From NCBI RefSeq assembly GCF_003605385.1, contig NZ_QYTV02000004.1, positions 310,001 to 374,000 on the forward strand: a stretch of DNA of 64,000 nucleotides. Reading direction: 5' to 3'. How positions within the stretch are numbered: position 1 is the stretch's first letter; every line of letters begins with the position of its first letter. Source of the DNA: Siminovitchia acidinfaciens (lineage in GTDB: Bacteria > Bacillota > Bacilli > Bacillales > Bacillaceae_C). The notes under the pieces are model-generated. The model was not told the origin of the DNA and did no database searches. It saw nothing but the letters and a program-made list of their open reading frames with translations. Position numbers and translations under genes: made by a program. Below are positions 60,515 through 64,000 of the stretch, piece after piece.

Positions 60515-61617
60515 ACCGGAACCGTTTTTATAAAATAATTGCGGCCTGTATCATCTGTCTTTTCTTGTCCAGTTGCGGCTTTAAAGATATCGATAAACGC
60601 ATTTTTGTGCAGGCCATCGGTGTCGACCACTCCGGCAATGAAGAGAAACCGTTTAAAGTTACTTTAAAGCTGGCTGTCCCTTCAGGCTCTTTAAAAGAGG
60701 CAGGGACCTCCTACACTTATTTATCCAGAGAGGACTCTACCCTGGCCGGTGCGATTCGCTTTTTGAAGACCCACGTGGACAAGGAACTGGATTTCGGTCA
60801 TACAAAGGTGCTCGTTTTCGACCATAAAATTTTAGAGAAGGACATCAGGGAGGCATTGGATTTTTTCATAAGAAGAAGAGATATCCAAATGATTTCATGG
60901 GTGGCGATAGGAGACCCTTCCGCCGAAGAAGTGTTAAAAGTCGAGCCTAAATCGGAAATGGCTGGGTCAACTGTCCTTACAAACCTTTTCTCTGGCAACG
61001 GTGTTGAAAGTTCCTATATCGTATCAACCTTTCTTTTTGATACGAGGAGGAAAATTGTGGAGAGTGGCATCGAACCTACTATTCCTATTATTAGAACAAA
61101 TAAAGACCGCTCAAAACTGATGGTCAACCAGGCTTATGTTTTTACGCCTGGTAAGAAACCAGTGAAACTTACCTCTAAACATACAAAAATCTTCAATTTA
61201 ATGGCAAATCGTTCAAACAAACTGGACATAGAGGTAAAAAAGAAGGATGAGGAGTTCACCATGTCAGTGGAATCGGCGAAGGTCAAATACAAGATCATCA
61301 CTTCCCCCAAAAAGCCGCCCGTCTTAAAAATGAAGATTAGGGTTACCGGTATTGTTGAAGAGTCTAAATTCAAAATGGACCCAAAAGACTTGAACACATA
61401 CAGCAGACTCACTGCACAGCATACTAAAAAAGAGTCTTTGAAGTTTTTGAAATTTCTGCAGGAAGAAAACGTGGATCCATTGGGCTTCGGCCTGCGTTAT
61501 AAAGCGACAAGGATAAGCAACGGTAAAAGAATAAACGAATGGAAGGAAATGTATCCAAATCTGGTCTTTGATGTAACTGTAGATGCAAAAATAAGGAGTA
61601 CCGGAACGGTAGAGTAA
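60511..61617 (+). CDS. Spore germination receptor subunit C (Ger(x)C family lipoprotein)
   Basis: The 368-residue lipoprotein has the lipobox LFLSSCGF and the GerAC opening KDIDKRIFVQAIGVDHS. Family blocks are RDIQMISWVAIGDPSAEEVLKVEPKSE and LKFLKFLQEENVDPLGFGLRYKA. It is anchored outside the spore inner membrane and completes the receptor. The ATG lies behind GGAGGGCAAAATC. Hairpin element R6 follows and probably terminates the operon. Confidence 0.93.
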   Translation: MNRNRFYKIIAACIICLFLSSCGFKDIDKRIFVQAIGVDHSGNEEKPFKVTLKLAVPSGSLKEAGTSYTYLSREDSTLAGAIRFLKTHVDKELDFGHTKVLVFDHKILEKDIREALDFFIRRRDIQMISWVAIGDPSAEEVLKVEPKSEMAGSTVLTNLFSGNGVESSYIVSTFLFDTRRKIVESGIEPTIPIIRTNKDRSKLMVNQAYVFTPGKKPVKLTSKHTKIFNLMANRSNKLDIEVKKKDEEFTMSVESAKVKYKIITSPKKPPVLKMKIRVTGIVEESKFKMDPKDLNTYSRLTAQHTKKESLKFLKFLQEENVDPLGFGLRYKATRISNGKRINEWKEMYPNLVFDVTVDAKIRSTGTVE

Positions 61618-61623
61618 ACTTGT

Positions 61624-61677
61624 TGGCCAGACCCCCATCAGTTTAACGCGTTACCTCACTGGGGGTCCGCCCCCCCA
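61624..61677 (+). repeat. GGTCTGACCCC hairpin element R6 / terminator
   Basis: TGGCCAGACCCCCATCAGT, TTTAACGCGTTA and ACTGGGGGTCCGCCCCCC. The arms pair with a few mismatches; it lies after the germination operon. Confidence 0.75.
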
Positions 61678-61754
61678 ATTTCAAAATTTTCTATCATGCC
61701 CATGCCTTCTGGCTGTATAATGTAATAAACGATATATGACAAGGGGGCTGGGCG

Positions 61755-62462
61755 ATGAGCGAAGGGATAATTTTAATTGTGGAAGATGAATTGGCAATCC
61801 GCAAATTGATCGGCTTTAATTTGCAACGTTCCAACTTTGACGTGATTGAGACAGGTGAAGGGAAACATGCATTGTCCTTGATAAAAGAGCATGGCCCTTC
61901 GCTTATTTTATTAGATTTGACCCTGCCGGATATGGACGGGCTCGATTTATGCGCGCAAGTTTCTGAGAATCACCCAGGAATTCCAATTATCATTGTTTCT
62001 GCAAGAGGACGGGATATGGAAAAAATTATGGGGCTGGAGCTTGGAGCTGACGATTATATAGTGAAACCATTCAATCCGCTCGAACTCGTGGCAAGGGTCC
62101 GCTCGGTCCTAAGAAGGCTCAGCAGTACTACCAAACAACCCGACCCGGATGTCATCAAGACGGGACCCTTCGTAATCGAACTCCGAACCCAAAGAATTTA
62201 TAAATCCGGGAAACAGATCAAAGTAACGAACAGAGAATTTCAAATGATCAAGCTGTTTACAGAAAAGCTCAACGAACCGATCACAAGAGACCAGCTTTTG
62301 GACGAGATTTGGGGATTGAACTATTTCGGCGACCCGAAAACAGTAGATGTACATATTCGCAGATTAAGAGAGAAAATCGAGGATGACCCTTCCAATCCAG
62401 AATATCTTAAAACCATATGGGGATTTGGATATTCCTTTTTCCATGATGAGGACGCGAAATGA
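61755..62462 (+). CDS. OmpR/PhoB family response regulator
   Basis: The 235-residue protein has a receiver domain with phospho-acceptor D54 (LILLDLTLPDMDG), acidic D11 and K104 (IVKPFNP), then a winged-helix output domain (KVTNREFQMIKLFTEKLNEPITRDQLLDEIWG, KTVDVHIRRLREKIEDDP). Its TGA overlaps the kinase ATG, so the pair is coupled. The closest style is PhoP/ResD/YycF; the signal is unknown. Confidence 0.93.
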   Translation: MSEGIILIVEDELAIRKLIGFNLQRSNFDVIETGEGKHALSLIKEHGPSLILLDLTLPDMDGLDLCAQVSENHPGIPIIIVSARGRDMEKIMGLELGADDYIVKPFNPLELVARVRSVLRRLSSTTKQPDPDVIKTGPFVIELRTQRIYKSGKQIKVTNREFQMIKLFTEKLNEPITRDQLLDEIWGLNYFGDPKTVDVHIRRLREKIEDDPSNPEYLKTIWGFGYSFFHDEDAK

Positions 62463-63835
62463 AACGAGGTATTAAAAGAAGGCTTGTATGGAGCTATTTG
62501 CTCCTCATCACTCTCACTGTCGTCTTGTTTGAGACGATCATCTTATCGGCATTGATGATGTATTACAAGGAAGGTGTCAAACAGACACTACGCGATCAGG
62601 GAACCATGTTTTCCTCTTTTTACGAACAGGAATTCATCGAAGGAAAATTGAAAAGCGAAGCTGCCCAGCTATTGTCGCAATACAACTTTCATGTGAACGC
62701 CCAGGTGCAGCTTATCGATATGAAAGGGAACGTTCTGGCCGAATCCCACAAAACTGACTTGAAAAATATTTCACAGGAAAACGATGTGCAAGATGGGCTT
62801 GCCGGCTCCCTTGGCTATTGGACTGGAAAGGTTGACGGGGAGAAAATCATGTCCGTGACCAGTCCCTTGGAATCCGGCGGCGAGGTTATAGGAGCCATTA
62901 GATTTACGACATCACTTGTACCCGTCAATGCAGTCTTCACTGAAAATGCACTGATTCTCCTGGCTATTGGCGGCATCGTTATTATTTTTGCCGCATTAAT
63001 CAGCTTTTTCCTTGCTGGAACAATCATCAAGCCGATCGGGCAAATGATCACCGCCGCAGAACAAATGGCTTCCGGACAATTCTCAACCAGAGTTCCCAAA
63101 GACAAGGATGATGAATTGGGACGGCTGGCTGACACACTGAACTACATGGCAAGCCAAGTCCAGGAACACGAAAAATTGAAAAATGAATTCATTGCCTCTG
63201 TCAGCCACGATCTCCGCACCCCGCTGACATCAGTCAAGGGATGGGCCATCACCTTGCACTCCATGGCGAAAGATGATCTGTTCCGCGAAGGACTCGAGGT
63301 AATCAAAAATGAAAGTGAACGCTTGTCGCGTCTTCTCGGAGACCTGCTTGATTTTTCAAGTCTATCCAGTGGAAGAATTTCATTCACATTCGATGAAGTG
63401 AACCTGGCGGTTCTCGCTCAGGAGGTCGTTCAGCAGCTGCAACCCAGGGCCCAAAGACAGGGCGTACAGCTCACGGCACAATTGAAGGAACCCGTTATCG
63501 AGATCAAAGCTGATAAAAACAGGCTGATCCAAGTATTCATCAATTTGCTGGACAACGCGCTTAAGTTCACGCCGCCTAATGGATGTATCACCGTTTCCGT
63601 CGAAAAACTTAAAACTGAAGCAATCATACAAATCTCGGATACGGGCATCGGCATTCCGGTCGACCAATTAGATTTCATCAAGGACAAGTTCGCCAGAGGG
63701 AAAGCAAAAGGGTCAGGCACAGGGCTCGGGCTTGCTATCTGTGAGGAAATCGTTAAGGGGCATAGCGGATCGCTTCAATTAACAAGTGCCGAAGGACAAG
63801 GAACAACTGTTGAAATCACCTTGCCTGTTACCTAA
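62459..63835 (+). CDS. Sensor histidine kinase
   Basis: The 458-residue protein has two membrane helices around residues 12-35 and 160-185 flanking an extracytoplasmic sensor of about 125 residues. A HAMP domain, HisKA with phospho-acceptor H250 in SVSHDLRTPLTSVKGW, and HATPase blocks QVFINLLDNALKF, DTGIGI and GTGLGLAIC follow. It is paired with the response regulator upstream. A lipoprotein gene starts 60 bp downstream and may belong to the same system. Confidence 0.93.
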   Translation: MKRGIKRRLVWSYLLLITLTVVLFETIILSALMMYYKEGVKQTLRDQGTMFSSFYEQEFIEGKLKSEAAQLLSQYNFHVNAQVQLIDMKGNVLAESHKTDLKNISQENDVQDGLAGSLGYWTGKVDGEKIMSVTSPLESGGEVIGAIRFTTSLVPVNAVFTENALILLAIGGIVIIFAALISFFLAGTIIKPIGQMITAAEQMASGQFSTRVPKDKDDELGRLADTLNYMASQVQEHEKLKNEFIASVSHDLRTPLTSVKGWAITLHSMAKDDLFREGLEVIKNESERLSRLLGDLLDFSSLSSGRISFTFDEVNLAVLAQEVVQQLQPRAQRQGVQLTAQLKEPVIEIKADKNRLIQVFINLLDNALKFTPPNGCITVSVEKLKTEAIIQISDTGIGIPVDQLDFIKDKFARGKAKGSGTGLGLAICEEIVKGHSGSLQLTSAEGQGTTVEITLPVT

Positions 63836-63895
63836 ATTTAACCCTTTTTCCTAGTCAAAACGTTATAGTTTGGTAAAAGATCATTGGAGGGGCCT

Positions 63896-64000
63896 ATGAA
63901 AAAATTCTATGTTTTATTCATTTTTCTGGCGGCCGCCACTTTTTCGACAGCCGGATGCAATATCCTTCCTGAACCAGGCAGCCTGATTCAAGCACCCAAG
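63896..64000 (+). CDS. Lipoprotein, N-terminal part (cut by window edge)
   Basis: Thirty-five codons are visible. The signal peptide MKKFYVLFIFLAAATFSTAG is followed by the lipidation Cys21 and a proline-rich linker (NILPEPGSL). The ATG lies behind TGGAGGGGCCT. The family cannot be judged from this fragment. Its position suggests co-transcription with the two-component system. Confidence 0.8.
   Translation, partial: MKKFYVLFIFLAAATFSTAGCNILPEPGSLIQAPK

Overview
The window is chromosomal DNA from an endospore-forming Bacillaceae bacterium. The evidence is strong AGGAGG-type ribosome binding sites, many TTG/GTG starts, sigma-A promoters, and spore genes: a yyaC homologue, two LysM-GH18 cortex-lysin-type genes and a complete gerA-type germination receptor operon. 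CcpA-like cre sites and a Fur-controlled siderophore uptake locus fit the same group. The species cannot be named from the sequence, and no rRNA, tRNA, CRISPR array or intact insertion sequence was seen.

Region 1 (1-12.4 kb) is an uncharacterised catabolic locus. It encodes an aldehyde dehydrogenase (cut by the window edge), a PqqC/TenA-like diiron oxidase, a creatininase-family amidohydrolase, a 2Fe-2S ferredoxin, a 110-residue protein of unknown function, two membrane transporters, a FadR-type GntR regulator, a nucleoside-recognition (Gate) membrane protein and a Nif3-like metalloprotein. At least five promoters in it carry the same palindrome, TTGGTATACMA, including the regulator's own. 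I infer one regulon with an unknown substrate. A yyaC spore gene is embedded in it.

Region 2 (12.7-25.9 kb) is the 4-hydroxyphenylacetate (homoprotocatechuate) meta-cleavage pathway: hpaF, hpaG split into two genes, hpaC, hpaD, hpaB, hpaE, a DapA-superfamily aldolase and a second GntR regulator. A sodium:solute symporter with a 38-residue accessory subunit and a BCCT transporter lie beside it. A second palindrome, TCATATATGA, sits in the promoters of the symporter, the hpa operon and the regulator. No hpaH hydratase or hpaI aldolase is visible, so the DapA-like enzyme is the obvious candidate to replace one or both.

Region 3 (25.9-41.3 kb) is mostly housekeeping: a CNNM/CorC-type protein with a hairpin in its translation start region, uppP, a siderophore import locus (fhuF, ATPase, two permeases, binding protein) with Fur boxes, a LysM-GH18 enzyme, a VOC dioxygenase, a YmaF protein, a TetR-controlled pair of membrane proteins, a Crp/Fnr regulator and an SRPBCC protein.

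Region 4 (41.3-57.5 kb) holds a large propeller-TcaA-like lipoprotein, tandem M20 peptidases with an MFS exporter, a second LysM-GH18 gene and an orphan solute-binding lipoprotein. It also holds a sigma-54 activator whose sensor is a periplasmic-binding-protein fold. This activator faces a near-perfect sigma-54 promoter driving an AtzG-like small protein and an amidase. A CtaD-type oxidase subunit I follows without its partner subunits.

Region 5 (57.5-64 kb) carries the gerA-type operon and a two-component system followed by a truncated lipoprotein gene. Repeats are abundant between genes: two homologous 20-bp tandem arrays, two copies of a long intergenic repeat, six copies of a GGTCTGACCCC hairpin element that ends transcripts, and a palindrome-bounded duplicated element next to uppP.
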